Assembly: GCA_964642165.1 (NCBI GenBank)
Contig: CAZXOC010000180.1
Location: 1-15,318 of the forward strand
Direction: 5' to 3'
Origin: CAYRVX01 sp964642165
GTDB lineage: Bacteria > Planctomycetota > Phycisphaerae > SM23-33
Length of the DNA stretch: 15,318 nt
Numbering within the stretch: position 1 is the first letter of the stretch; every line of letters starts with the position of its first letter. Made by a program: the position numbers and the translations under genes. Shown here piece by piece: positions 1 through 7,067 of this stretch. The notes below the pieces were generated by a model, which was not told the DNA's origin, searched no databases, and saw nothing but the letters and a program-made list of their open reading frames with translations.

Positions 1-145
1 ACCCAGGACCGTGGCACCCTCGAGCGCGCTGGAAGCGCGCCCGGGGCCTGTCCCGCCGGATCGGCGCCCGGCAACCGGCCGGGGGCCGACCCGTAAGACC
101 GGGCCGGTGCGGCCGTAAGAGGCAAATTCCTTCCGCGATGCAAAC
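1..145. other. GC-rich structured segment before the first promoter
   Basis: No gene start or recognisable protein is visible here. Forward frames 1 and 2 are open from the window edge to TAA stops at 94-96 and 116-118, so the tail of an upstream gene could end here, but the translations are low-complexity Pro/Gly/Arg-rich and I do not support them as coding. Two inverted repeats are exact. GCGCGCT at 24-30 pairs with AGCGCGC at 34-40 across a GGA loop, and ACCGGCC at 74-80 pairs with GGCCGGT at 102-108. CCGTAAGA occurs twice, at 92-99 and 114-121. The stretch GGCAACC...GGTGC...AAATTCC recalls the P3 region of SAM-clan riboswitches, but the rest of that fold is not evident. Confidence 0.3.
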
Positions 146-148
146 GTG

Positions 149-177
149 TTGACAACGCGGTGTGGCGGTCCCATAAT
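149..177 (+). promoter_or_regulatory. Sigma70-type promoter for the HEAT/pseudopilin block
   Basis: The -35 box TTGACA (149-154) matches the consensus exactly. It is separated by 17 bp from CATAAT (172-177), a five-of-six match to the -10 consensus. Transcription would start near 184, giving a leader of about 130 nt before the first start codon at 313. This is the best promoter in the window and stands out against the very GC-rich background. Confidence 0.75.
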
Positions 178-298
178 GGATTTGTGCGACCGGGTGCTGC
201 TGCGCCGAGGGTCTGGGCGTGGAGTGTGTGCCCGTCTGTCGAGTGCGGAGTCCTTTGCGCGTGGAAGGTGCGATGGCACGCTCGGGTCTAGCGATCGC

Positions 299-305
299 GG
301 AGGAG
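299..305 (+). promoter_or_regulatory. Ribosome binding site of HEAT protein A
   Basis: GGAGGAG lies 7 nt before the ATG at 313. It supports that start over the overlapping upstream reading frame that begins near 146. Confidence 0.7.
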
Positions 306-312
306 CAGACGC

Positions 313-1005
313 ATGCGGCTCGATAAACGCACACGCCTGCTCCTGCTGATTGGGCTGGTGGTCGTCCTGGCGGTCGGCTGCGTGTTCGTCTATCTGCCGG
401 GAGGCGGCGATGAGCAGCCCGACCCGCGAGAGGTGATCGCCCTGCTGGAGGCCGAAGAGAAGGCCGCCAAGCAGGACCCGCCGAGCGCCACGACCAGGAC
501 CGGCGAGACGCCCTCGAAGGGCGGCGCGGCGCCGAGGGCGCCGGGGCCGCGGCACGAGTCGCGGGCCGCCATCGCCCGGCACGTCACGCGGATGGCGCAG
601 CGGCCGAAGCCGGAGTACCTCTCGGCGCTGAAGAAGGCCGCCCGCAGCTCCGACGAGGCGATCCGCGAGCCGGCGATGGTGGGCCTCGGGCGCCTCGGCG
701 AGAACTCCGACCCGCAACCGCTGATGACCTCGCTGGCGAACGATGAGTCTGCCGCGGTGCGGATCGCCGCGGCGACGGCGCTGGGCAACCTGAGGCACTG
801 GGAGGCCGGGCCGATCCTGATCGACGCGCTCGAGGACCCCGACCCGCGGGTGCGCAGCCAGGCCGGGGCGTCGCTGGACAAGATCATCGGCGTGAAGCTC
901 GGCTTTCGCGCCACCGATCCGAAGCGAGACCGGGTCATTGAGAAGATCCGGGCATGGTGGCCCAGGTTCTATGCCGGGTACCTCGCACGGAAAGCTGGAG
1001 GCTGA
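313..1005 (+). CDS. HEAT-repeat envelope protein A (putative lipoprotein)
   Basis: This 230-residue protein begins with a basic, then strongly hydrophobic segment (residues 6-28). It contains L-A-V-G-C with Cys23 placed as a possible lipobox cysteine, so the protein is either a lipoprotein or N-terminally membrane anchored. A Pro/Gly/Ala-rich linker (about 30-85) leads to helical HEAT/PBS-lyase-type repeats (about 95-195). Visible repeat elements include AMVGLGRLG (121-129), VRIAAATALGNL (149-160) and AGPILIDALEDPDPRVR (165-181). The C-terminus carries a WWPRFY motif at 215-220. HEAT repeats normally form protein-binding solenoids, so an adaptor role outside the cytoplasm is inferred; no catalytic motif is seen. 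The stop lies 3 nt before the pseudopilin A start, so the two are co-translated. It is a clear paralogue of the protein at 2220-2873. Confidence 0.85.
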   Translation: MRLDKRTRLLLLIGLVVVLAVGCVFVYLPGGGDEQPDPREVIALLEAEEKAAKQDPPSATTRTGETPSKGGAAPRAPGPRHESRAAIARHVTRMAQRPKPEYLSALKKAARSSDEAIREPAMVGLGRLGENSDPQPLMTSLANDESAAVRIAAATALGNLRHWEAGPILIDALEDPDPRVRSQAGASLDKIIGVKLGFRATDPKRDRVIEKIRAWWPRFYAGYLARKAGG

Positions 1006-1008
1006 GAC

Positions 1009-2088
1009 ATGAGACGCTCCGGACGACGCGGTTTCACCCTGGCCGAGCTGATGGTCGTCATTGCCGTGATCGCGTTGCTGGGGGCGATCACGCTGCCGTA
1101 CTTCCACCGGGTCTTCGGCGTGCAGCGCCGGATCGCGTGCATGAACAACCTGGAGAAGATCGGCCAGGCGTTCTACACGCGGTCGACCCGGGGCGCCGCG
1201 GCGGGTGTGCACCACTCGGACATCGCCGTCGTGAGCTGGCAGGGCGCCCTGTTGAAGTACGTTTCGGACGACGCGACGGTCTTCCTCTGCCCGGAGGACG
1301 AGAAGGAGCACATCCCCGGCGAGGGCGCGCGGGACAAGCTCAAGCAGATCTACATCGAGGTCTTCACGTCGGGCACGGCCGGGGACTACGGCAGCCACGC
1401 CTGGGACGTGCCGCTGGACGAGGAGTACGCCAGCGAGTGGGTCTGGCGGCTCTCGCAGGAGCAGTACGACGATCTGTCGCGGACGTCCGGGCACGGGCAG
1501 GGGTACCACTACGCCGGCTACCAGGAGGGCGCCGACCCGACGATGTACTGGTTCGTCTTCGAGGACCAGGGCTGGAAGGGCGGCGGGGACAAGGACTACT
1601 GGGACATCTTCCTGAAGATCAACGTCAGCGACACGGAGATCACGCTGACGCCCATCCAGGGGGCGGCGGGCTACAACTTCAGCCTCGCCATGGGCAAGGG
1701 CGAGCAGAAGAAGATCCTCATCCGGGACATGAAGGCCTCCGCCGGCCAGCCGTACACGCTCGTCGGCGCCTTCGGCACGGGCAGCTACGGGCTGAACTCG
1801 ATGGCCCCGGAGATCCTGGAGGGCTCCAAGAGGCTGCTCGTGCTGGACTACGAGAAGGTCATCGCCCGCGGCTCGGACTATGATGAACTGGACCGGTGGT
1901 TTACCGATGAGAAGGCCTTCCCCACCAAGGTGGTGGACGGAGAGACGATCCCGGAGTTCTTCCGGCACATGAACAAGGCGAACGTGCTCTTCGGCGACGG
2001 GGCAGTCAAGAACCTGACCTTCGACGAGATCCGGATCGACAAGGCGGCGAGCCGCCAGAGACACTGGAATCCCAGGCCGGAGTTGTAG
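1009..2088 (+). CDS. Type II secretion/type IV pilus-like pseudopilin A (H-X9-DG type)
   Basis: This is a 359-residue prepilin-like protein. A short basic leader ends in the prepilin peptidase site G8|FTLAE, with the expected Glu at mature position +5 (Glu13), followed by the hydrophobic pilin helix (about 11-32). Cys44 lies just before NLEKIG, and Cys94 sits in a CPED motif. A large globular region follows, with SEWVW (142-146), FEDQGW (184-189), WDIFLKI (198-204) and SYGLNS (259-264). The C-terminus has the H-X9-DG motif (His320, Asp330-Gly331), known from PVC-group pseudopilins. At about 360 residues it is far longer than ordinary major pseudopilins. TGGAGG inside the end of the preceding gene is its ribosome binding site. 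It would be processed by a prepilin peptidase (not in this window) and assembled at the inner membrane. It is paralogous to 2878-3948. Confidence 0.92.
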   Translation: MRRSGRRGFTLAELMVVIAVIALLGAITLPYFHRVFGVQRRIACMNNLEKIGQAFYTRSTRGAAAGVHHSDIAVVSWQGALLKYVSDDATVFLCPEDEKEHIPGEGARDKLKQIYIEVFTSGTAGDYGSHAWDVPLDEEYASEWVWRLSQEQYDDLSRTSGHGQGYHYAGYQEGADPTMYWFVFEDQGWKGGGDKDYWDIFLKINVSDTEITLTPIQGAAGYNFSLAMGKGEQKKILIRDMKASAGQPYTLVGAFGTGSYGLNSMAPEILEGSKRLLVLDYEKVIARGSDYDELDRWFTDEKAFPTKVVDGETIPEFFRHMNKANVLFGDGAVKNLTFDEIRIDKAASRQRHWNPRPEL

Positions 2089-2219
2089 GCGGCACCGGCC
2101 GATAGTACCGAAGGACCGGTCGTCGGAACGGCTTGCGCGAGCCGGGCGTCTGACGGACTTCCGGCCGTGGGGAGCACCGGGAGGAAGGGACCGGCCTGCT
2201 CGCCAGCGAGTGTGAACGG

Positions 2220-2873
2220 ATGCGGTTTCGTAAGCAACAAGCGGTCTTGGCCGGGGCGTGGCTCGCCGCGGCGGGACTCCTGGCGTCGGCCGGATCGGGC
2301 TGCTCGTCGGGGGACTCCACCGGCGGCGGCACACGGCGCTCGGGCGACCGGCCGAAGGCGGCCCGTGACGACTCGGGCGCCGCTCCCAAGCCCGCCAAGG
2401 AGGGGCGGCCCTCCCGGGCGGCCGGGGACTACCGCCAGCTTGCCCGCCTCGCACGCCAGGGCGACGCGGACAACCTGCCGCTGTTCCGCCGGCAGGCGTC
2501 CCACGCGAACTGGAAGCGCCGCCACGCCGCCGTGGTGGGCATCGGCCGCCTGAAGCAAAGCGGCGACCCCGAGTTCCTGGTCACGGTCGTCCGCAACCGG
2601 GAGGAGCGTCCCGAGGTGCGTGCCGCCGCGGCGGAGTCCCTCGGCGTCATGAGGTACTGCGAGGCCGGCCCCGCGCTCATCGACGCCCTCGAGGACGGCT
2701 CGGAGATGGTCCGCAACAACGCGGGCATCGCCCTGAAGAAGATCATGCAGGTGGACTTCGGCTACCGCGCCCGGGACCCGGCCGGACGCCGCGGGGAGAG
2801 GATCGCGCTGATCCGCAGGAGGTGGCCGGACTTCTACGCGTCGCGCCCCCACGTGCAGGGCGCGAGGGAGTAA
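2220..2873 (+). CDS. HEAT-repeat lipoprotein B
   Basis: This 217-residue protein has a signal peptide with a basic start (MRFRKQ), a hydrophobic core (about 8-24) and Cys28 in the context A-G-S-G-C, a plausible though imperfect lipobox. A low-complexity Ser/Gly/Pro linker (29-68) precedes helical HEAT-type repeats (about 75-180), including AAVVGIGRLKQSGDP (103-117), VRAAAAESLG (133-142) and AGPALIDALEDG (149-160). The C-terminus repeats the RWPDFY motif (201-206) seen in protein A, and the segment AGP-LIDALED is nearly identical between the two. No good Shine-Dalgarno site sits at the ATG; a GGGAGGAAGGG run at 2179-2189 is too distant. The 131-nt spacer upstream shows no convincing promoter, only a small CGGCT/AGCCG hairpin (2129-2144), so transcription may come from the promoter at 149. 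The role is inferred to be partner of the following pseudopilin. Confidence 0.83.
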   Translation: MRFRKQQAVLAGAWLAAAGLLASAGSGCSSGDSTGGGTRRSGDRPKAARDDSGAAPKPAKEGRPSRAAGDYRQLARLARQGDADNLPLFRRQASHANWKRRHAAVVGIGRLKQSGDPEFLVTVVRNREERPEVRAAAAESLGVMRYCEAGPALIDALEDGSEMVRNNAGIALKKIMQVDFGYRARDPAGRRGERIALIRRRWPDFYASRPHVQGARE

Positions 2874-2877
2874 GGAG

Positions 2878-3948
2878 ATGTACGAGCACAGATACCGCGG
2901 GTTCACCCTCGCCGAGATGATGGTCGTCATCGCCATCATCGCCCTGCTGATGGCGATCATCCTGCCGTCGTTCGGCAGGGTCTTCGCCATCCAGCGCAGG
3001 GTGACCTGCGCCAGCCACCTCGACAAGCTGGGCCAGGGCTACGGGACCAGCCTGGCCGACCGGAGGATGGCCGGACACCAGGGCGTCGCGCTGACCGGGC
3101 GGGAATGGCAGCGCCAGCTCCTCACGTACGTCGGCAACAGCGAGGAGGTGTTCCAGTGCCCCGAGGACGACGGGCACGGGCTGGGCAAGAAGGCCAACCT
3201 CAGCCAGTACTACATGGACGTCTTCCGCGGGGGAGGCTACGACGGCTCGATCTGCCTGGACGAGGACGAGTCCTCCGAGTGGGTCTGGAAGCTCTCCGCG
3301 ACGCAGTTCAGCAAGTTCAGCGCGCTGGTCAGCCAGCACGGCCCGCGCCCCGCCTCCAAGATCTACAACCACCCGGGCTACATCCCCGACGACAACCCCG
3401 ACCTGTACTACTTCTCCTTCGAGGACATGGCCTGGGCGGGGAACGCCGACAGGGACTTCTGGGACCTGCTATTCAAGATCGAGACGGTCAACGGCATGGA
3501 CCTGAAGGTGACGATCGTCCACGGCGTCACCGGCTACACGCACGACCTCTACCTGGGCGCCCCGAGCCAGCCGGATCGACAGCTCCTGTTCAAGAACTGC
3601 AAGAGCCACGCCGGGGAGTCCATCCTCATCAAGGGCGAGGGCGCCTCGAGCTACGGGCTCAACAGCGTGGCCGATCGGATCCAGCCGGGCACGAAGGGCA
3701 AAGTGCTCATCATGGACTACGAGCGGCTCCTGGCGGCCGGGTCGCCCTACGACGAGAGCGGCGAGCGGGCCGAGCAACTGCGGGAGCAGTGGGAGCCCGA
3801 CGCGAACGACCCCTCCGGGCCGCTTCGCTTCGCCCGCCACCTGGAGAAGTGCAACGTGCTGTTCCCCGACGGGTCGGTCAAGCTGATCAACCCCGACGAC
3901 ATCCACCCCTCCGATCCGGAGGTGTGCGAGGAGTACTGGAACCCGTAG
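2878..3948 (+). CDS. Type II secretion/type IV pilus-like pseudopilin B (H-X9-DG type)
   Basis: This 356-residue paralogue of pseudopilin A has prepilin site G8|FTLAE with Glu13 and a hydrophobic helix at about 11-32. Cys44 and CPED with Cys94 are at the same residue numbers as in A. The central region is conserved: SEWVW (133-137), FEDMAW (181-186), FWDLLFKI (194-201) and SYGLNS (258-263). The H-X9-DG motif is at His321/Asp331-Gly332, and the protein ends in YWNP, matching HWNP near the end of A. The middle third differs more, and the segment before H-X9-DG is longer and acidic. A ribosome binding site (GGAG between stop and start) and a 4-nt gap tie it to HEAT lipoprotein B. It should be a prepilin-peptidase substrate inserted in the inner membrane. 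Whether it is a structural pseudopilin, a tip subunit or an exported cell-surface protein cannot be told from sequence. Confidence 0.92.
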   Translation: MYEHRYRGFTLAEMMVVIAIIALLMAIILPSFGRVFAIQRRVTCASHLDKLGQGYGTSLADRRMAGHQGVALTGREWQRQLLTYVGNSEEVFQCPEDDGHGLGKKANLSQYYMDVFRGGGYDGSICLDEDESSEWVWKLSATQFSKFSALVSQHGPRPASKIYNHPGYIPDDNPDLYYFSFEDMAWAGNADRDFWDLLFKIETVNGMDLKVTIVHGVTGYTHDLYLGAPSQPDRQLLFKNCKSHAGESILIKGEGASSYGLNSVADRIQPGTKGKVLIMDYERLLAAGSPYDESGERAEQLREQWEPDANDPSGPLRFARHLEKCNVLFPDGSVKLINPDDIHPSDPEVCEEYWNP

Positions 3949-3980
3949 GCCCGGGCGCGGGACGGTGCCGCGGCCCGTTG

Positions 3981-4018
3981 CCCGGGGTGGCTCCCGGGGC
4001 CCGACCGGCGTTTCGCCG
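3981..4018 (+). terminator. Possible weak hairpin terminator after pseudopilin B
   Basis: Two small hairpins follow the stop at 3946-3948. CCCGGG (3981-3986) pairs with CCCGGG (3993-3998), and CGGCG (4006-4010) pairs with CGCCG (4014-4018) across a TTT loop. There is no proper T-tract, only a modest pyrimidine run after the second, so this is a weak call. The rest of the spacer up to 4150 holds only the TATAAT box. Confidence 0.25.
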
Positions 4019-4102
4019 ACGATCTTCCCGTTGCGAGGGCTCTGCGGCTCCCCACGATCCCCCCGCCGGGGCGGACTCGCCCGGCGTCGTGCGGGCAATC
4101 CC

Positions 4103-4108
4103 TATAAT
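4103..4108 (+). promoter_or_regulatory. TATAAT -10 box before the debranching enzyme gene
   Basis: A perfect TATAAT occurs 42 nt before the ATG at 4151, inside very GC-rich DNA. No recognisable -35 box lies at 16-18 bp spacing, so this may be a promoter needing an activator or another sigma factor. The inferred leader is about 36 nt and has no clear Shine-Dalgarno sequence next to the start; AGAGG at 4112-4116 is too far. Confidence 0.5.
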
Positions 4109-4150
4109 CGAAAGAGGCGATCGCGCCGATAGAACCTGTGCAGCCGGACC

Positions 4151-6178
4151 ATGCCCGCAACACTGGATCACAACGTGCTGCCCGACCCGATCGTGGTAGC
4201 CTGCCGGGGCGCGGACTTCCGCGACCTGGTCGGCCGAGAGTGGCTCATCAGCAACCGGATCGGCGCGTACGCCTCCTCGACGGTGGTCGGCTGCCACACG
4301 CGGCGGTACCACAGCCTGCTGGTCGCGGCGACGCAGCCCCCGGCCGGACGCCTGGCCGCCCTGTCCCAGCTCGCCGACCAGCTCCGCATCGGCCCGGACA
4401 CCTACGAGCTGGCGACCATCGAGTTCCCGGGCGTGGTCCAGCCGCGCGGCTCGGACCACCTCGTCGAGTTCCGCAGCGACCTGGCGCCCGCGTTCGTCTA
4501 CCGCGCGGGCGAGGCGGAGCTGGTCAAGGAGGTCCTCCTGGCGGAATCGGCCAACGCCGTCTGCATCCGCTACACGCTGCGCGGCGCCGAGGGCGTGCTG
4601 CGGCTGCTGCCGTTCGTGGCCCTGCGGGACTTCCACTGCCTGCGCAGGGCCGACGAGCCGCACCAGATGATGTTTGAGACGGTCGAGTCCGGCGCGGTCG
4701 TGCAGGACCGCCAGCAGGCCGCGCCCCCGCTGTACCTGCTGGCGGCGAACGGGCGGTTCGAGGCCCACCCGCAGTGGTGGTTCCGGTTCCGCTACCGCGA
4801 GGACCTGGCGCGCGGGCAGGACGGGTTCGAGGACCTCTACGCGCCGGGCGCGTTCACCTTCGAGCTGTCGGACGGGCAGGCGGTGGAGCTGGCCGCCAGC
4901 CTGGGCGAGCCCCGCGCGACGGACTTCAAGGAGACGGCCGCCCGGAAGCGCGAGCGCATCGCGGAGATCGTCGGGGCCGTCGGACCCGACGCCGACGTGA
5001 CCACCCGGCGCCTCGCCGCGGCGAGCGACGCGTTCGTGGTGCAGCGCCACTTCCCCAACCAGCCGGCCTCGTGGACCATCGTCGCCGGCTACCACTGGTT
5101 CGCCGACTGGGGCCGGGACGCCTTCATCGCCCTGCCCGGGCTGCTGTTGGCCACCGGGCGGCACGCCCGGGCACGCGAGGTCTTCCGGACCTTCGCGGCC
5201 CACATGACCGACGGCATGGTGCCCAACCGCTTCGACGACTACTCGACGGCCGCGCACTACAACAGCATCGACGCGTCGCTGTGGTTCATCGTGGCGGCCG
5301 AACGCTACCTCCAGGCTACCGGCGAGACGGCCTTCTGGCGGGCCGAGCTGATGCCCGCGGCCGAGGCCGTCCTGAGGGCCTACCAGGACGGCACGCGGTT
5401 CGACATCCACGCCGACGCCGACGGGCTGCTGATGGGCGGGACGAACAAGACGCAGTTGACGTGGATGGACGTGGCGCTGGGCGAGGAGGCGGTCACCCCG
5501 CGGCACGGCAAGTGCATCGAGATCAACGCCCTGTGGTACTGCGCGCATCGCATCCTGGCGGAGCGCTGCCGCGAGATCGACGCGGAGCTGGCCGAGCACT
5601 GCGAGGCACGCGCCGCCCTCATCGCCGGGGCGTTGGAGCAGGGGTTCTGGAACGCCGAGGGCCACTGCCTCTACGACTGCATCAGCGACGGCGTCCCGGA
5701 CGGGTCCGTCCGCCCGAACCAGATCTTCGCCGTCTCGCTGCCGTACAGCCCGCTGTCGCCCGAGCAGCGGCTGCGCGTCGTGCGGGTCGTGCAGGAGAAG
5801 CTCCTGACGCCGATGGGCCTGCGGACGCTGTCGCCCGACGACCCGCGCTACCGGCGGCGCTACGGCGGCTCGTGGGAGTCGCGCGACCGCTCCTATCACC
5901 AGGGGACGGTCTGGCCGTGGCTGATGGGACCGTTCATCGAGGCCTACCTCCGCGTGCACGAGTACAAGCCCTTTGCGGCGGCCCAGGCGCGCCAGTGGCT
6001 GGCGGCCTTCGACGCGCACCTGGAGGCCGCCGGCGTGGGCTACATCAGCGAGATCTGCGACGGGGACCCGCCGCACGAGCCCCGCGGATGCATCGCCCAG
6101 GCCTGGTCGGTCGGCGAGATCCTGCGGGTCAAGCGCCTGCTGGACACGCTGCCGGCGGGCGCCCGGCCGGGGTCCTGA
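4151..6178 (+). CDS. Glycogen debranching enzyme (amylo-alpha-1,6-glucosidase family)
   Basis: This 675-residue cytoplasmic enzyme is expected to hydrolyse alpha-1,6 branch linkages in glycogen or limit dextrins. The N-terminal domain (about 20-280) carries the family signature REWLISNRIGAYASSTVVG (29-47) followed by TRRYHSLLVA. The C-terminal (alpha/alpha)6 barrel (about 290-665) has FADWGRDAF around Asp319-Asp323, HYNSID (369-374), RPNQIFAVSLPYSPLS and GTVWPW (585-590), all conserved blocks of the archaeal/bacterial-type debranching enzymes (GDE_N plus GDE_C). Length is normal for the family and nothing is missing. The start at 4151 is the first ATG after the TATAAT box and the signature begins 29 residues later. 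The next gene starts 4 nt after its stop, suggesting co-expression. The alternative, another (alpha/alpha)6-barrel glycoside hydrolase, is unlikely given the paired N- and C-terminal signatures. Confidence 0.93.
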   Translation: MPATLDHNVLPDPIVVACRGADFRDLVGREWLISNRIGAYASSTVVGCHTRRYHSLLVAATQPPAGRLAALSQLADQLRIGPDTYELATIEFPGVVQPRGSDHLVEFRSDLAPAFVYRAGEAELVKEVLLAESANAVCIRYTLRGAEGVLRLLPFVALRDFHCLRRADEPHQMMFETVESGAVVQDRQQAAPPLYLLAANGRFEAHPQWWFRFRYREDLARGQDGFEDLYAPGAFTFELSDGQAVELAASLGEPRATDFKETAARKRERIAEIVGAVGPDADVTTRRLAAASDAFVVQRHFPNQPASWTIVAGYHWFADWGRDAFIALPGLLLATGRHARAREVFRTFAAHMTDGMVPNRFDDYSTAAHYNSIDASLWFIVAAERYLQATGETAFWRAELMPAAEAVLRAYQDGTRFDIHADADGLLMGGTNKTQLTWMDVALGEEAVTPRHGKCIEINALWYCAHRILAERCREIDAELAEHCEARAALIAGALEQGFWNAEGHCLYDCISDGVPDGSVRPNQIFAVSLPYSPLSPEQRLRVVRVVQEKLLTPMGLRTLSPDDPRYRRRYGGSWESRDRSYHQGTVWPWLMGPFIEAYLRVHEYKPFAAAQARQWLAAFDAHLEAAGVGYISEICDGDPPHEPRGCIAQAWSVGEILRVKRLLDTLPAGARPGS

Positions 6179-6182
6179 CGCC

Positions 6183-7067
6183 ATGCATCGCCTGCCCGCC
6201 CTCATCGCCTGGCTTGCGACGCTCGCCGCGGCCCCCGCCGGCGCGGAGGTGACCGTGCGGCTCGCCCCGGCTGCGCGCGACGCGCCGAGCGACGAGGGGT
6301 TCCTGCACGCCCGGCTCACGATCGCGGACCCGAACGGCCGACTGCCGGGCGTGGTGCGTGCGGTGAGCCTGCGCCGCGCTGCCGGCGGGCCGACCCTGCT
6401 TCACGCCGCCTCCGTCGCGCCGAAAACGACCCAGACGCTCGACGTGCTCCTGCCGGCCGTCTCCGTGCAGCAGACCTACCGCGTCCGCCTGCTGGCCGGC
6501 GAGGGCCCCGCTACGAGCGTGCTCCGCGAGATGCACGTGCCCGTCACGTTCCCGGACCTCGACGCCGTCGAGCGCGCCCGCGAGACGCTGGTGGACGCGG
6601 CGGCCTACGAGGACCGGCAGGAAGAGCGGCCCCGCTGGCCCACCTGGCTGCTGCGCAACGTCTACCTGGCGGCCGTGCTCATCGCCGTGGGGCTGGGCGG
6701 CGTGCTGTTCATTCGTCCGGGGGCCCTGCGCGTGCTTGCGGCGGTCGCGGTCGCCGCCGGGGGAACGTTCGCCATGTGGCACGTCCTGTCCGGCGTCGAC
6801 GTGGTGCTGGCCCGGCGGTCCGGGCCGCTCGTCGCCCTGACGTGCCGCCGGACGACCTCGTGGTCCCGCCCGGCTCGCGGCGTCGGGCCGGTCTACTGGA
6901 GCCAGGGCCAGATGGACCGGGACGACATGGTCTTCGAGCCCGGCCACCGCCTGACGCTCACGCTCCGCCCGGACGACGTCCGCGTGTTCCGCGTGGAGGG
7001 CGGCGCGCGCCGGTCGCCGCAGACGCTGCCCGCTTCCGCTGCCGCTCAGTCGTCCGGGGGGAGGTAG
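6183..7067 (+). CDS. Unrecognised exported protein with two membrane helices
   Basis: I do not recognise this 294-residue protein. It has a signal peptide (about 1-21, cleavage likely after APAGA). A roughly 100-residue beta-rich domain follows (about 22-125, with alternating hydrophobic residues such as VTVRLAP and YRVRLLAG), resembling extracytoplasmic Ig-like folds in pattern only. A charged helix (126-152) leads to two hydrophobic segments at about 159-177 and 182-203, and a further extramembrane domain (about 205-294) ends in a low-complexity Ser/Ala/Gly tail. The start is the ATG 4 nt after the debranching enzyme stop; longer upstream reading would run inside that gene. Its last 22 nt overlap the 3' end of the creatininase-family gene on the other strand. 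Co-transcription with the debranching enzyme is likely, but a functional link is not evident. Confidence 0.75.
   Translation: MHRLPALIAWLATLAAAPAGAEVTVRLAPAARDAPSDEGFLHARLTIADPNGRLPGVVRAVSLRRAAGGPTLLHAASVAPKTTQTLDVLLPAVSVQQTYRVRLLAGEGPATSVLREMHVPVTFPDLDAVERARETLVDAAAYEDRQEERPRWPTWLLRNVYLAAVLIAVGLGGVLFIRPGALRVLAAVAVAAGGTFAMWHVLSGVDVVLARRSGPLVALTCRRTTSWSRPARGVGPVYWSQGQMDRDDMVFEPGHRLTLTLRPDDVRVFRVEGGARRSPQTLPASAAAQSSGGR

Noticed and set aside
1..145. Firm SAM riboswitch call
   Set aside because: Only a P3-like fragment matches, with an insertion before the AAATTCC part; no methionine or SAM gene follows, and a separate promoter lies downstream.
146..349. 67-residue forward reading frame across the first promoter
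   Set aside because: It contains the -10 box, has no ribosome site, an Arg/Gly/Ser/Cys-rich composition without domain features, and overlaps the well-supported start at 313.
4774..6252. 492-residue forward frame inside the debranching enzyme gene
   Set aside because: It is Arg/Gly/Pro-rich with no motifs and is a frame-shifted shadow of the enzyme.
3887..6319. 810-residue minus-strand open frame opposite the debranching enzyme
   Set aside because: The plus strand encodes an unmistakable full-length enzyme; the antisense translation is low-complexity Arg/Gly/Val-rich, as expected for high-GC shadow frames.
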